Shown: positions 24,334 through 32,975 of the stretch, one piece after another | Position numbering within the stretch: the first letter of the stretch is position 1 | Layout: each line of letters starts with the position of its first letter | NCBI GenBank assembly: GCA_934271235.1 | Contig: CAKQQT010000011.1 | Coordinates: 1 to 64,000 of the forward strand | Reading direction: 5' to 3' | Length of the DNA stretch: 64,000 bases | From: an uncultured Clostridia bacterium | GTDB taxonomy: Bacteria > Bacillota > Clostridia > Peptostreptococcales > Anaerovoracaceae | Program-made: the position numbers and the translations under genes | The notes under the pieces: model-generated | What the model saw: only the letters and a program-made list of their open reading frames with translations | Database searches by the model: none | Told to the model about the DNA's origin: nothing

Positions 24334-25278
24334 TTATGCGAATGTGACCACTGTGCCGGTCTTGCCCTCCAGTGCATCAATTGCCTTGTCGAGAGACGTG
24401 ATGATCGCTTTCTTGTCCGGATTTGCTCTGACGAACTTCATCGCAGCCTGTACCTTCGGCAGCATAGAGCCCGGTGCGAACTGTCCTTCTTCGCAGTATT
24501 TCGCTGCGTCTGCCAGAGACATGGCGGACAGGTTCTCCTGATTCGGCTTGTTGAAGTTGATCGCTACCTTCTCGACCTCGGTCAGGATCATCAGTGCATC
24601 AGCATCGACCTGTTCTGCGAGCAGCTCTGCCGCGAAGTCCTTATCGATGACCGCTGCCACGCCTTCCATCGTACCGTCAGCTTTCTCGATAACCGGAATA
24701 CCGCCGCCGCCGCATGCGATGACGATCGTAGAATCCCAAAGCTGCTTGATCGCATCGATTTCAACGATCTTTCTCGGCAGCGGAGAAGCAACAACGCGTC
24801 TCCAGCCTCTGCCGGCATCTTCCTTCATGGTATAGCCCTTCGTGCTTTCCAGCTCCTTCGCCTCCGCCTCGCTGTAGAACGGACCGATCGGCTTGGTCGG
24901 ATTCTCGAACGCCGGGTCAGCCTTCTCAACGACCATCTGTGTCGCCAGTGTCACGACCGGAATGTTCTTGTTGCGGATATTCAGTGCATATTTCAAGGAC
25001 TGCTGCAGATGATATCCGATATATCCCTGTGACATCGCGCCGCAAACGTCGAACGGCATTGCCGGTGTGACGTCCTTTGCAGTCTCAGAGGCGAGCAGGA
25101 TTCTGCCGACCTGCGGTCCGTTGCCGTGTACTACGGCGATCTCATAGCCTCTCTGGCTGATCTCTGCGATGCGTTCACAAGTCTGTTTTACCACTGCCAG
25201 CTGCGCTTCTGCGGTCGGTTCTGCTTTGCCGGACTGCAGGGCGTTGCCGCCGAGCGCGATAATAAGTTTTTCTTTCAT
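24334..25278 (-). CDS. arcC: Carbamate kinase
   Basis: Transfers phosphate from carbamoyl phosphate to ADP, giving ATP, CO2 and ammonia. Family motifs: ALGGNAL at residues 8-14, VVHGNGPQVGRILLA (about 48-62), ACGGGGIPVIE (about 193-203) and AVIDKDFAAELLAEQVDADAL. Length (314 aa) is normal. AAGGAG precedes the ATG. It is the last gene of the allE-allD-allFG-permease-carbamoyltransferase series on this strand. In that context it would work as AllK, harvesting ATP from the carbamoyl phosphate released by oxamate carbamoyltransferase. No arginine deiminase gene is nearby, so a classical ADI role is unlikely. Confidence 0.95.
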   Translation of the reverse strand: MKEKLIIALGGNALQSGKAEPTAEAQLAVVKQTCERIAEISQRGYEIAVVHGNGPQVGRILLASETAKDVTPAMPFDVCGAMSQGYIGYHLQQSLKYALNIRNKNIPVVTLATQMVVEKADPAFENPTKPIGPFYSEAEAKELESTKGYTMKEDAGRGWRRVVASPLPRKIVEIDAIKQLWDSTIVIACGGGGIPVIEKADGTMEGVAAVIDKDFAAELLAEQVDADALMILTEVEKVAINFNKPNQENLSAMSLADAAKYCEEGQFAPGSMLPKVQAAMKFVRANPDKKAIITSLDKAIDALEGKTGTVVTFA

Positions 25279-25303
25279 CTATTATTCTCCTTTTATTGTA
25301 AAA

Positions 25304-26314
25304 TCAGCAGCCTACCATTGCGGCGATCAAGGCCATTCTCAGCGGTACGCTGAAGCCGATCTGTTTGAAGTACAGTTCATGTTCAGTCTTATCGATGTTG
25401 AAGTCGAATTCTCCGGCGAAACGCGGCAGGGAATGCATGATGCCGATCGTTCTGCCATACTTTTCTTTTGCTTCCTGCAGCGTTTCCAGCTTGATATAAT
25501 AGTTCTTTGCTTTTTTCATGAAGGTTTCTCTTGCATCCTGTCCCTTCGGCACACTGCAGCCAGGCAGATAAACCAGATCACAGGACTGAATCAGTTCTTC
25601 CTGCTCTTTTTCGGAGAGGTCAAAATGCTCTGTGTATTTACATCCGGTAGAGTCGAGCTTTTCACGAATGGTTTCCGGTGTTCTCAGTTCGCTCGGACCG
25701 GAATATATGATCTCAGCGCCCATACGAGCAAGGCCCATCGCGAAGGATTGTCCACTTCTTGCGCGAGTCAAATCTGGTGAGGTGACAAGCACTTTGATGC
25801 CATCCAGCGTGCCTAATGCGCGATATGCTGTATACATGTCTAATAAGCCCTGTGTCGGATGCGTTATATTGCCGTAGCCGCAGCTGATGACCGGCACGGT
25901 CGCGGACTGAATGTCATCGAAGATTGTCGTATCGTTGAAATGTCTGAGGCCGATAATATCCGCATACTCGGACACAACGCGCAGGGTATCGCTGAGAGAC
26001 TCGTCTTTTGCTGCGGAAGAATTGGAAAGCGGATTGGATTCACTGATCACGGTTCCGCCTAAACGCAGCATCGCAGTCTCGGTACTGAAGCGGGTACGAG
26101 TGGAAGGCTGGAAGAACATCGTGCAGAGTACTTTGCCCTTCATCAGTTCTAAGCCGGATTTGCTGTAGGGTTCGATCATTTCGGCTGCTTTGAATAAGTT
26201 CAGCAGCTGTTCCTTTGTGAGATCGGTCAGGAAATTCAGGTTTTTTCCTCTTAAGCCGGTAGCCTCTAACATATCGGTCAGTCTAATCGTTTTAAAATCT
26301 TTCGTAATTGCCAT
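25304..26314 (-). CDS. Aspartate/ornithine carbamoyltransferase family protein with divergent acceptor site
   Basis: The carbamoyl-phosphate-binding half resembles aspartate carbamoyltransferase: FFQPSTRTRFSTETAMLRLGG (residues about 65-85, S-T-R-T-R) and HPTQGLLDMYTAY. The acceptor-binding half differs: the usual GDLxxxRTVHS is replaced by TSPDLTRARSGQS, the Arg-x-Gln motif by YLPGCSVPKGQ, and HPLPR by HSLPRF. It keeps an ATCase-like C-terminus (DIDKTEHELYFKQIGFSVPLRMAL analogue). Length is 336 aa. The ATG at 26314 follows AAGGAGG. It sits between the permease and carbamate kinase in the allantoin operon, where oxamate carbamoyltransferase is already encoded by AllFGH. It may carbamoylate a ureido-pathway compound or serve as an accessory transcarbamylase; a pyrimidine-pathway pyrB is less likely in this setting. 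Confidence 0.8.
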   Translation of the reverse strand: MAITKDFKTIRLTDMLEATGLRGKNLNFLTDLTKEQLLNLFKAAEMIEPYSKSGLELMKGKVLCTMFFQPSTRTRFSTETAMLRLGGTVISESNPLSNSSAAKDESLSDTLRVVSEYADIIGLRHFNDTTIFDDIQSATVPVISCGYGNITHPTQGLLDMYTAYRALGTLDGIKVLVTSPDLTRARSGQSFAMGLARMGAEIIYSGPSELRTPETIREKLDSTGCKYTEHFDLSEKEQEELIQSCDLVYLPGCSVPKGQDARETFMKKAKNYYIKLETLQEAKEKYGRTIGIMHSLPRFAGEFDFNIDKTEHELYFKQIGFSVPLRMALIAAMVGC

Positions 26315-26365
26315 GTTGTCCTCCTTTAAGTAAGCATGCACATTGTGCATCAATTTGATATTTGT

Positions 26366-27973
26366 TTATATACATAAGATTCCATATAATATGAAACCAA
26401 TAAGTAAAGCTGCTGGGATTGCGATCAGGAAAACTTCGCGCAGAACTTTTCCTTCGCTTCCCAGGAGGTCCGCCGTCGTTGTCCCTAAGAGTATTTTGCT
26501 TGGGCTGATAATGCTACCAATTGCACCACCGGCTGTCTGGGCCCCTAACATCGCCGGAGCCGAGATATGCAGGATTTTGGCAGTCGCAACTTGGAAACCG
26601 CCGAACAGGATGTTAGAGCTCATGTTACTCCCTGTCATAAAGGAACCCAGCATACCCACGAATGGCGTTAGAAGCACATAGATCGTTCCCAGCACCTGCG
26701 TGATGCCATTCGCCAGAATGATAGTCTGTCCTGTTCCATCCATGATCTTCGACATCACGACCAGACAGATTAGCGCGATGCCTGACGGCAAGGTCATCGC
26801 TGCAGATTTTTTAAAAATGCTGCGGATCTGCTCTGTTCTCATCCAGCCTTTGCGGCTGTAATACCAGATGCCGATCACCGCTGACAAAAGCAAGTAGAAA
26901 CTTGCGTGTGTAAACGGCGTAAACGGAGAAAATTTTTCAACGCTTTCGTTCACAAAAGCATATCCCGTAACGGTCTGTGGAAACGAAAAGCTGAAAGATA
27001 CCTTTTCCAAAGCCATCTTGAGCGGTGTGATCAAAAGCGCAGCCAGCGTCAAAACAGATAATACGATGTACGGTACGAATGCCTGCAGCAGCGCTCTGAC
27101 TGCATGGGGATCCGCCTCATCGGTATCTTCCACGGGCTGCATGATTGTACTGCGCGCGCAGCTCCAATTCTCACGATAGCAGCGGCTCCTTCCCAGTAGC
27201 AAAACTGCCGCGAAGGCGATACAAGAGGGAATGAAACACGCTAATGTCGTATTGACCTGGCTCAGCAATATTTCTCCGCCGCCCTGGATTACCGCAATGA
27301 CAAGCACTGCGGGCATTCCCTTTTTTACGGCTTGCATTTTACCGTAAAGATAGCACATTACAAATCCTGTAAACAGATTCCATACCGCAATGAACAGAGA
27401 AGCCCAAAGCGCCGTTTGCAAGTATGCGCTGCTCCCGCTTTCCAAGTCGGAAACCATAGCCAGCGCGTCCCAGGCTGCGCCTAATGTGCCGAACGTATTC
27501 CCCCAGGACTGTCCCAATAAGGAGATGATGACGGCCCACAAGGGCTGTACGCCGATGCCGATCAGCAGGGGTGCACCAACAGCTACGGGAACGCCGAATC
27601 CGGTGATGCCCTGCAAAAAGCTTTCAAAGACCCATCCGATTGCCAAAAGCTGCAAAAGCTGATTCGGAAGCAGCTGCCGAAGCCCTTTGCGGATCGCCGC
27701 AAAGGCATTCGCTTCGTTTCCGACCTGATACAAAAGGATCGCAGTCCATACAATCAGCAGAATGGTGAATGCGTTCCACAGACCTTTGCCGCCCTCCGAA
27801 AGGAGTAGTGCTGCATCAGCCTTATATACCAGAACGCCGGTCGCGAGTGTGACCGCCAAAGTGATCGGGGCCGCTTTCGTCGCGCTTACTTGAAACTTTA
27901 CCAGCAGTAAGATCAATAATGCGATCGGCAGTGCTGCCATGCTCCACATAAAGAAATTGGTAGGAATATTCAT
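26366..27973 (-). CDS. L-lactate permease (LctP/GlcA) family transporter
   Basis: Integral membrane carrier of the LctP family, with about thirteen hydrophobic segments over 535 aa. Conserved family stretches include ESFLQGITGFGVPVAVGAPLL, LLGQSWGNTFGTLGAAWDAL, GMLGSFMTGSNMSSNILFGG and the C-terminal QTAGGAIGSIISPSKILLGT. AGGAGG precedes the ATG and overlaps the end of the allFG gene. Known members move lactate or glycolate with protons. Located inside the allantoin operon, this one may instead import an intermediate or export the end-product oxamate, which is isosteric with pyruvate/lactate. That assignment is inference from context. Confidence 0.86.
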   Translation of the reverse strand: MNIPTNFFMWSMAALPIALLILLLVKFQVSATKAAPITLAVTLATGVLVYKADAALLLSEGGKGLWNAFTILLIVWTAILLYQVGNEANAFAAIRKGLRQLLPNQLLQLLAIGWVFESFLQGITGFGVPVAVGAPLLIGIGVQPLWAVIISLLGQSWGNTFGTLGAAWDALAMVSDLESGSSAYLQTALWASLFIAVWNLFTGFVMCYLYGKMQAVKKGMPAVLVIAVIQGGGEILLSQVNTTLACFIPSCIAFAAVLLLGRSRCYRENWSCARSTIMQPVEDTDEADPHAVRALLQAFVPYIVLSVLTLAALLITPLKMALEKVSFSFSFPQTVTGYAFVNESVEKFSPFTPFTHASFYLLLSAVIGIWYYSRKGWMRTEQIRSIFKKSAAMTLPSGIALICLVVMSKIMDGTGQTIILANGITQVLGTIYVLLTPFVGMLGSFMTGSNMSSNILFGGFQVATAKILHISAPAMLGAQTAGGAIGSIISPSKILLGTTTADLLGSEGKVLREVFLIAIPAALLIGFILYGILCI

Positions 27974-27982
27974 GATCGCCTC

Positions 27983-30900
27983 CTATTCCTGAAGCGCGAA
28001 GCCCAATTTCTCGGCATATGCAAGTACAGCTTTTTCGAAGCATGTGATCGGCGGATGCACCGTGCCTGCTCCGATTTGTCCGTAACCGGCTATTTTGTGA
28101 GCAATACCTGTGTTGATCACCGGTGTGATTCCTTTTTCGACGACTAGGCAGGCATCGATACCCAGACAGGTCCCTTTGAAATCCCAGGTCGGGATCACGT
28201 AATTCGGGTTATGATCCAGGCAAATCTCTTCCATTTCATTACTGGTTCTTAATGCGTCGCCATAGCCGCCGGCGCCTACAAACCGTGTGACTGCAGGTGC
28301 GGCGATCATCGCCATCCCACCGACGCCCACTGTTTCCGTGATCGCGCTGTCGCCCATGTCCGGGCAGGCATCGTCACTGTCATAACCGGTAAAATACAAG
28401 CCTTGCGGCGTATTGACCGGCCCTGTGAACCACTGATCTCCCATACCCGCAATACGAATACCGAATTCATAACCGTTGCGGCACATGGCTGTAACGACTG
28501 TTCCATCCGGTACGGTTCTGGCGCTGTCCATGATGGCCTTACCGGTCGCCATCATGATGTTGAGGAAGAATTGGTCAGTATCCGCTAGGAATTTGATCAC
28601 TTCATATTTATCTTTTTCTCTCAAGTCCATCGCTGTGATCATCGGCACGACTTCCTTCATGAAAACAAGGGATGCCGCGATATTTCTCTGATGGAATTCA
28701 TCTCCCATCGCGATCGCTTTTGCGATCAAAGGATTGATTGCAATGCCTGTTTTCTTCGCACGAAGAACCGCGCCAAAGACCGGTCCCAGAACCTCTCGCA
28801 TCCAGCGCAGGCGTTCAATGACTTCTTGGGAATATGCGCCGAAGCGGAGTACTTTGCCGATACCTTCGTTCATCGTGCAGTATGCGCGATTTCCGTCGGT
28901 TTGATTTTCGACCACGAGCACAGGCATCGTCGGTGAGGTAATGCCGCCCATCGGTCCCACGGCGTGGACATGATGGCAAGGAATGAAACGAATTTCTCCT
29001 TTTTCTATCATGGTTCTGGCCTCGGCCTCGGTATCCGCCCATTCTTCAAACAGAATGGCACCGATGCAGGAGCCTTTCATCGGATCTGGCATATGCTCGT
29101 AAGTGATTGGCGGTCCTGCATGCAGGAGAACCTTACCGTCTGCCATTTCCGGGATGACTTCTTTCGCCGGAACTGTATCCACAAGTACCGGCTGCGCGGC
29201 CACGATCTGCGCAATCACCTCCTGGTTTCCTTCGGTGACCTGCTCCTGCCCGCGCAGGAACTGCAGGGCCTTAATCAACTGCACATTGCCGCTGGCCGGC
29301 GGTTTCCAGTCATATTGAACGGTCTGACAGCCGAAATCTTCAGCAACTTCCGCAAAACTTTGCAATCCAATATTGATGATCTTCGGCTTTTGCGACAGTA
29401 AAGTCTGTATTGCCGGTGCTATCTGTTTATGTACGCTTTCCGTTTGTGTCTGCTTTTGCTGCACGCATCCGGCTGCCGGCTCAGTGAAATCATGTCCTAT
29501 GATTTGCAGCGCAGCGCGGCAGGCCGTTTTGTTATTTTCGCAAACGATCACGCCTGCCTGACGGAGCTTGGAAACAGCTTCCTCATAACCCTGGAAATCT
29601 TTTCGTGTACCGCAGACATTCGCTGCAAAGTAGATCCTGCGTCCTTCCTTTTGGGCCTGATCGCGCAGTTTTCGAATGGTCGGCAGCAAGGCTCCCGCCA
29701 TATCGGGATGCGAGCCGTAGCCGAGCATAACGTCAAAGAGAATGACACCTGTGGTCGGATCGTCCATGGCTTTTTCCATACATTCGATCCGCTTGGCCGG
29801 ATCGATCATCGGGTGCGGCTTGCCTTTCGTATAAGCATCGTCTCCCAGGTCGATCACGACATTGCCGCCAAGCTGCAGCATGTAGCCCTCCACATCTTCC
29901 GGAGGCAGATCAATGTCCAGTGCATCCTTAATCAGCATCGCAGCTTCGTTTGCGAGCGTACCGCCGGAATAGTAGGCCTTAATGCTCTTTTTCTCTTCCG
30001 GTTTGAATCGTTCCAAGCTCTCCAGCATTTTTCGTTCTTCCGGACTTTCATAACTTTTTTGGACAGCCTCGTTCCGCAGCAGACCCACTGCGACGTGCGC
30101 CGCTTCGTTCAAGGTGTAAGCCTGATAAAAGTTCTTGTCTTGGCAAACCGGCTTTTCACCTAAGAACAAGGCGACGACCGGTTTCCCGCATCGCTGCAGC
30201 CGCTCCGAGATCCTTTCGCGGATCTCTTTTGCCGGCGGCTTGGAAACGATCAGCAGGACTTTGGTATTTGGATCCTGTTCCATCGCATCGATGAGATCCA
30301 GCATGGTGATGCCGCCCACGGTCCGGCTCAGATCTCGTCCGCCGACGCCAATGGCGTTCGTAACACCTTCGCCCAGCCGGTCAATGACGGTCGTCAATTC
30401 CTGAATTCCGGTTCCGGATGCGCCGATAATTGCAATTTGACCCTTTTCCACATAATTCGTAAAGGCGATCGGTACGCCCTGAATGATACCGGTCCCGCAA
30501 TCCGGCCCCATGACGAGCAGCCCTTTTGCATGCGCTTTTTGCTTCAGCCTCAGTTCCTCTTCCGGGGATACGTTATCACTGAACATAAAAACATGCATCC
30601 CCTCATCGAGAGCCCGATCTGCTTCCAGCGCTGCATAAGCGCCCGGAACGGAAATGACTGCAAGGTTTGCGTCCGGCAGCTGTGCCAGCGCCTTTTCCCA
30701 AGAGTTCACATTCTGCAGCACGGTATTTGGTTTTTTGTTTTTTTTCTGCTCGAAAAAGTGTTCAATCTCCGTCAGGACCTCTGGCACCAGCTCTTCCTTT
30801 TCAATATCCATCACGACTGCCATATCGTTTGCCGATGCATGGAGCAGTTCGTCTGTTTCAAGACCGCTTTGCCTAAAAATGTCCTTGTTCGCAGGGGTAG

Positions 30901-31012
30901 CCATCATGATGGACACCTTCTTCACACCCTTGATCGCAGAAATTTGATTGGTTAAAAGCATCAACACAACAGAATCATGATAGGTTCCTTTTTTAATTAC
31001 GGTTTTTATCAT
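27983..31012 (-). CDS. Oxamate carbamoyltransferase AllF-AllG fusion (FdrA-YlbE/DUF1116)
   Basis: A 1009-residue protein joining two subunits that are separate in E. coli. Residues about 1-515 match FdrA/AllF, with a succinyl-CoA-synthetase-like nucleotide fold (IAIIGASGTGIQELTTVIDRLG, VGGRDLSRTVGGITMLDLI, GYGSHPDMAGAL). Residues about 560-1009 match DUF1116/YlbE/AllG (VLLHAGPPITYEHMPDPMKG, PCHHVHAVGPMGGITSPTMP, GITPVINTGIAHKIAGYGQIG). A Gln-rich linker (CVQQKQTQTESVHKQ) lies between. In E. coli AllF, AllG and AllH together convert oxalurate and phosphate to oxamate and carbamoyl phosphate; AllH is encoded here at about 35.4 kb. It is preceded by allD (15 bp) and followed by the permease gene (9 bp). 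No frameshift or stop separates the halves. Confidence 0.88.
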   Translation of the reverse strand: MIKTVIKKGTYHDSVVLMLLTNQISAIKGVKKVSIMMATPANKDIFRQSGLETDELLHASANDMAVVMDIEKEELVPEVLTEIEHFFEQKKNKKPNTVLQNVNSWEKALAQLPDANLAVISVPGAYAALEADRALDEGMHVFMFSDNVSPEEELRLKQKAHAKGLLVMGPDCGTGIIQGVPIAFTNYVEKGQIAIIGASGTGIQELTTVIDRLGEGVTNAIGVGGRDLSRTVGGITMLDLIDAMEQDPNTKVLLIVSKPPAKEIRERISERLQRCGKPVVALFLGEKPVCQDKNFYQAYTLNEAAHVAVGLLRNEAVQKSYESPEERKMLESLERFKPEEKKSIKAYYSGGTLANEAAMLIKDALDIDLPPEDVEGYMLQLGGNVVIDLGDDAYTKGKPHPMIDPAKRIECMEKAMDDPTTGVILFDVMLGYGSHPDMAGALLPTIRKLRDQAQKEGRRIYFAANVCGTRKDFQGYEEAVSKLRQAGVIVCENNKTACRAALQIIGHDFTEPAAGCVQQKQTQTESVHKQIAPAIQTLLSQKPKIINIGLQSFAEVAEDFGCQTVQYDWKPPASGNVQLIKALQFLRGQEQVTEGNQEVIAQIVAAQPVLVDTVPAKEVIPEMADGKVLLHAGPPITYEHMPDPMKGSCIGAILFEEWADTEAEARTMIEKGEIRFIPCHHVHAVGPMGGITSPTMPVLVVENQTDGNRAYCTMNEGIGKVLRFGAYSQEVIERLRWMREVLGPVFGAVLRAKKTGIAINPLIAKAIAMGDEFHQRNIAASLVFMKEVVPMITAMDLREKDKYEVIKFLADTDQFFLNIMMATGKAIMDSARTVPDGTVVTAMCRNGYEFGIRIAGMGDQWFTGPVNTPQGLYFTGYDSDDACPDMGDSAITETVGVGGMAMIAAPAVTRFVGAGGYGDALRTSNEMEEICLDHNPNYVIPTWDFKGTCLGIDACLVVEKGITPVINTGIAHKIAGYGQIGAGTVHPPITCFEKAVLAYAEKLGFALQE

Positions 31013-31027
31013 CGTGTCCTGCCCTCC

Positions 31028-32080
31028 CTAGTCTGCAAATCTGTTTTTATGATCATATCGGTTGTAATGGATGTCATCGCTGATCAGGTAACGGTAAATG
31101 TCATCAACGATCTCGATGCCTTCGTTTGCTTCGGTCTGCTGCCTGCGCAGCGCGGCTCTTTCTCCCGGATAGTATACTTTGGAGAATCCGACTGCAGGTT
31201 CCATGCTGCTCAGTTCATCGCAGACCTGCGACATGACTCTGCAGAATGTTTCTCTGCCGACGAAACGTTCCGGATCGATTACGATGTGCATTTGTCCGAG
31301 ATTTCTTCCCTCTGACAGGTCATGATACATGGAGCTCACATGTTTGCCGTACGGAACGCCCAAGAGCACGCCGGAGAAAACATCTACCATCATCATCAGA
31401 CCGTATCCCTTGGCACCTGCGATCGGCATCAGTGCATTGACCAGATGCGGGTCGGTAACGGCTCTACCCTTTTCATCCACAGCCCAGTCCGCCGGGATCT
31501 GTTTGTTCTGCGAACGAAGGTCTAAAATCTTGCCCCAGGCCTGCACGGTAGTGGCCATGTCGAAGACAACGATGCGCTCATCAGCAGTCGGCGCGGCGAA
31601 GGAGATCGGGTTGGTTCCGTAGTATGGTTCTGTGCCGCCGTACGGGACAGCCATCGGGTCGGATTGACAAAACGAAATTGCAAGCATTCCTTTTTTTGCT
31701 GCCATTTCTGTATAATAACCGATCGATCCGCTGTGGGATATATTGCGGATGCCTACGACCGCAATGCCGTTCTCAGAAGCCATATCGATTGCTTTTTCCA
31801 TGGCATCTTTCGCGGCAACATATCCGCAACCGTTGTCGCCTTCAAAAATCGCCGAGCATGGTCCGGTCACCTTCCATTCAAAATGCGGATGAATGGTCAT
31901 GCCGCCTTTGGCGATCCGTTCACAGTAGTATTCTACCCGAACTTCACCATGCGAATGGTAGCCTCGTTCAGAGGACCAGGTCAGAATCTCTGCGGCGGTT
32001 TCGGCATGCGCTTCCTGCAGGCCCGCCTGCATGAGCTTTTTTTTCATTAAATTTTTTAATTCGTTTCTTGCAAGTTTCAT
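31028..32080 (-). CDS. allD: Ureidoglycolate dehydrogenase (NAD+)
   Basis: Member of the malate/L-lactate/ureidoglycolate dehydrogenase superfamily. Family features include YHSHGEVRVEYYCERI, the IRNISHSGSIGYYTEMAAKKGM segment with the catalytic His, EPYYGTNPISFAAPT, VFDMATTVQAWGKI and AKGYGLMMMVDVFSGVLLG. Length (350 aa) is almost that of E. coli AllD (349). It oxidises S-ureidoglycolate to oxalurate with NAD+. AAGGATGA precedes the start. Its position between allE and allFG makes the ureidoglycolate assignment firmer than sequence alone. A general lactate/malate dehydrogenase is the alternative. Confidence 0.9.
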   Translation of the reverse strand: MKLARNELKNLMKKKLMQAGLQEAHAETAAEILTWSSERGYHSHGEVRVEYYCERIAKGGMTIHPHFEWKVTGPCSAIFEGDNGCGYVAAKDAMEKAIDMASENGIAVVGIRNISHSGSIGYYTEMAAKKGMLAISFCQSDPMAVPYGGTEPYYGTNPISFAAPTADERIVVFDMATTVQAWGKILDLRSQNKQIPADWAVDEKGRAVTDPHLVNALMPIAGAKGYGLMMMVDVFSGVLLGVPYGKHVSSMYHDLSEGRNLGQMHIVIDPERFVGRETFCRVMSQVCDELSSMEPAVGFSKVYYPGERAALRRQQTEANEGIEIVDDIYRYLISDDIHYNRYDHKNRFAD

Positions 32081-32100
32081 GATTCTTCATCCTTCATCCA

Positions 32101-32883
32101 TTACAGCACAACATCTCTGTTGCAGTCCTTGGAGTAGATGTATGCAAACTCTTCGTCTTTGCCGACGCCGTAGCAGGCCTGCGGGCAATAGGAATCCATG
32201 AATACGTAATCGCCTTTTTTCAACGGTACCCATTCATCATCCAGATAATACATGCCCTTGCCCGAATAGAAATACATACCGTGCTCCTGAATGTGCGTTT
32301 CAATATATCCATGCGATGCGCCCGGTTTAAAGCTCAGGATGTGCATGTTCATATCAAAGCCTAAGTCCTTTGGCAGGAAGTCCACAACATGGACGTTTTC
32401 CATGCCCTCATATTCCACCCACGGCAGTTCGAATGCATTGCCGACTACGGTGCGGGCGCTGTAGCCTTCCAGCTTTTCGTATCTGCGCTTGTAAACATAC
32501 AGCGTGGCTGTTTTCTGTCCTTTGTTCTCGAAGGTGATGTTGTTTCCTTCCGGTGAATAGATGTATCCGCCCTTTTGTAATTCTGCTTCGGTATCATCGT
32601 TCTTTACAGAGATGCTGCCTTCCAGTACATACAGGAAAGATTCGATGCCTTCTCCGCCGATGCCTGTATTTTTACCGTCTGCATTTGCGTGTACCAGATA
32701 GTCTGCAAAGCTTGCGCCCATGGCCGGAGAGCCTAAAATCGTTACATCGCAGTTCTCATAGCCGGGTACGACATTCTTGACCAGTCCGTCAGTTTCTAAA
32801 ATCACGTAGTTCTCTTTTTTAACAACGGAGCGATTTGCCAGTAAATCTTCTCTGTAGCCGATTTGATTGTTTAAGTATCCCAT
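32101..32883 (-). CDS. allE: (S)-ureidoglycine aminohydrolase
   Basis: Bicupin enzyme that hydrolyses S-ureidoglycine to S-ureidoglycolate and ammonia. Two cupin domains are visible: the first with GIGGEGIESFLYVLEGSI and GGYIYSPEG (about residues 70-125), the second with FKPGASHGYIETHIQEHGMYFYSGKGMYYLDDEW (about 185-225), carrying the His/Glu metal ligands. Length (260 aa) matches E. coli AllE (261). It is the first gene of the leftward operon allE-allD-allFG-lctP-carbamoyltransferase-arcC, with its promoter in the 92-bp divergent region shared with the alpha/beta hydrolase gene. GGAGG precedes the ATG. Confidence 0.93.
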   Translation of the reverse strand: MGYLNNQIGYREDLLANRSVVKKENYVILETDGLVKNVVPGYENCDVTILGSPAMGASFADYLVHANADGKNTGIGGEGIESFLYVLEGSISVKNDDTEAELQKGGYIYSPEGNNITFENKGQKTATLYVYKRRYEKLEGYSARTVVGNAFELPWVEYEGMENVHVVDFLPKDLGFDMNMHILSFKPGASHGYIETHIQEHGMYFYSGKGMYYLDDEWVPLKKGDYVFMDSYCPQACYGVGKDEEFAYIYSKDCNRDVVL

Positions 32884-32975
32884 TTCTTTTCCTCCTAAAA
32901 AATATATTTTTTTCTAAATATGTATTACAATCCCACGATAAATGTGTTATCCTTAAAGAAAAAGGAGACATTATC

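Noticed and set aside
25304..26314. Biosynthetic aspartate carbamoyltransferase (pyrB)
   Set aside because: No other pyrimidine biosynthesis gene is adjacent, the acceptor-binding motifs are altered, and the gene lies within the allantoin operon beside carbamate kinase. It is not fully excluded.
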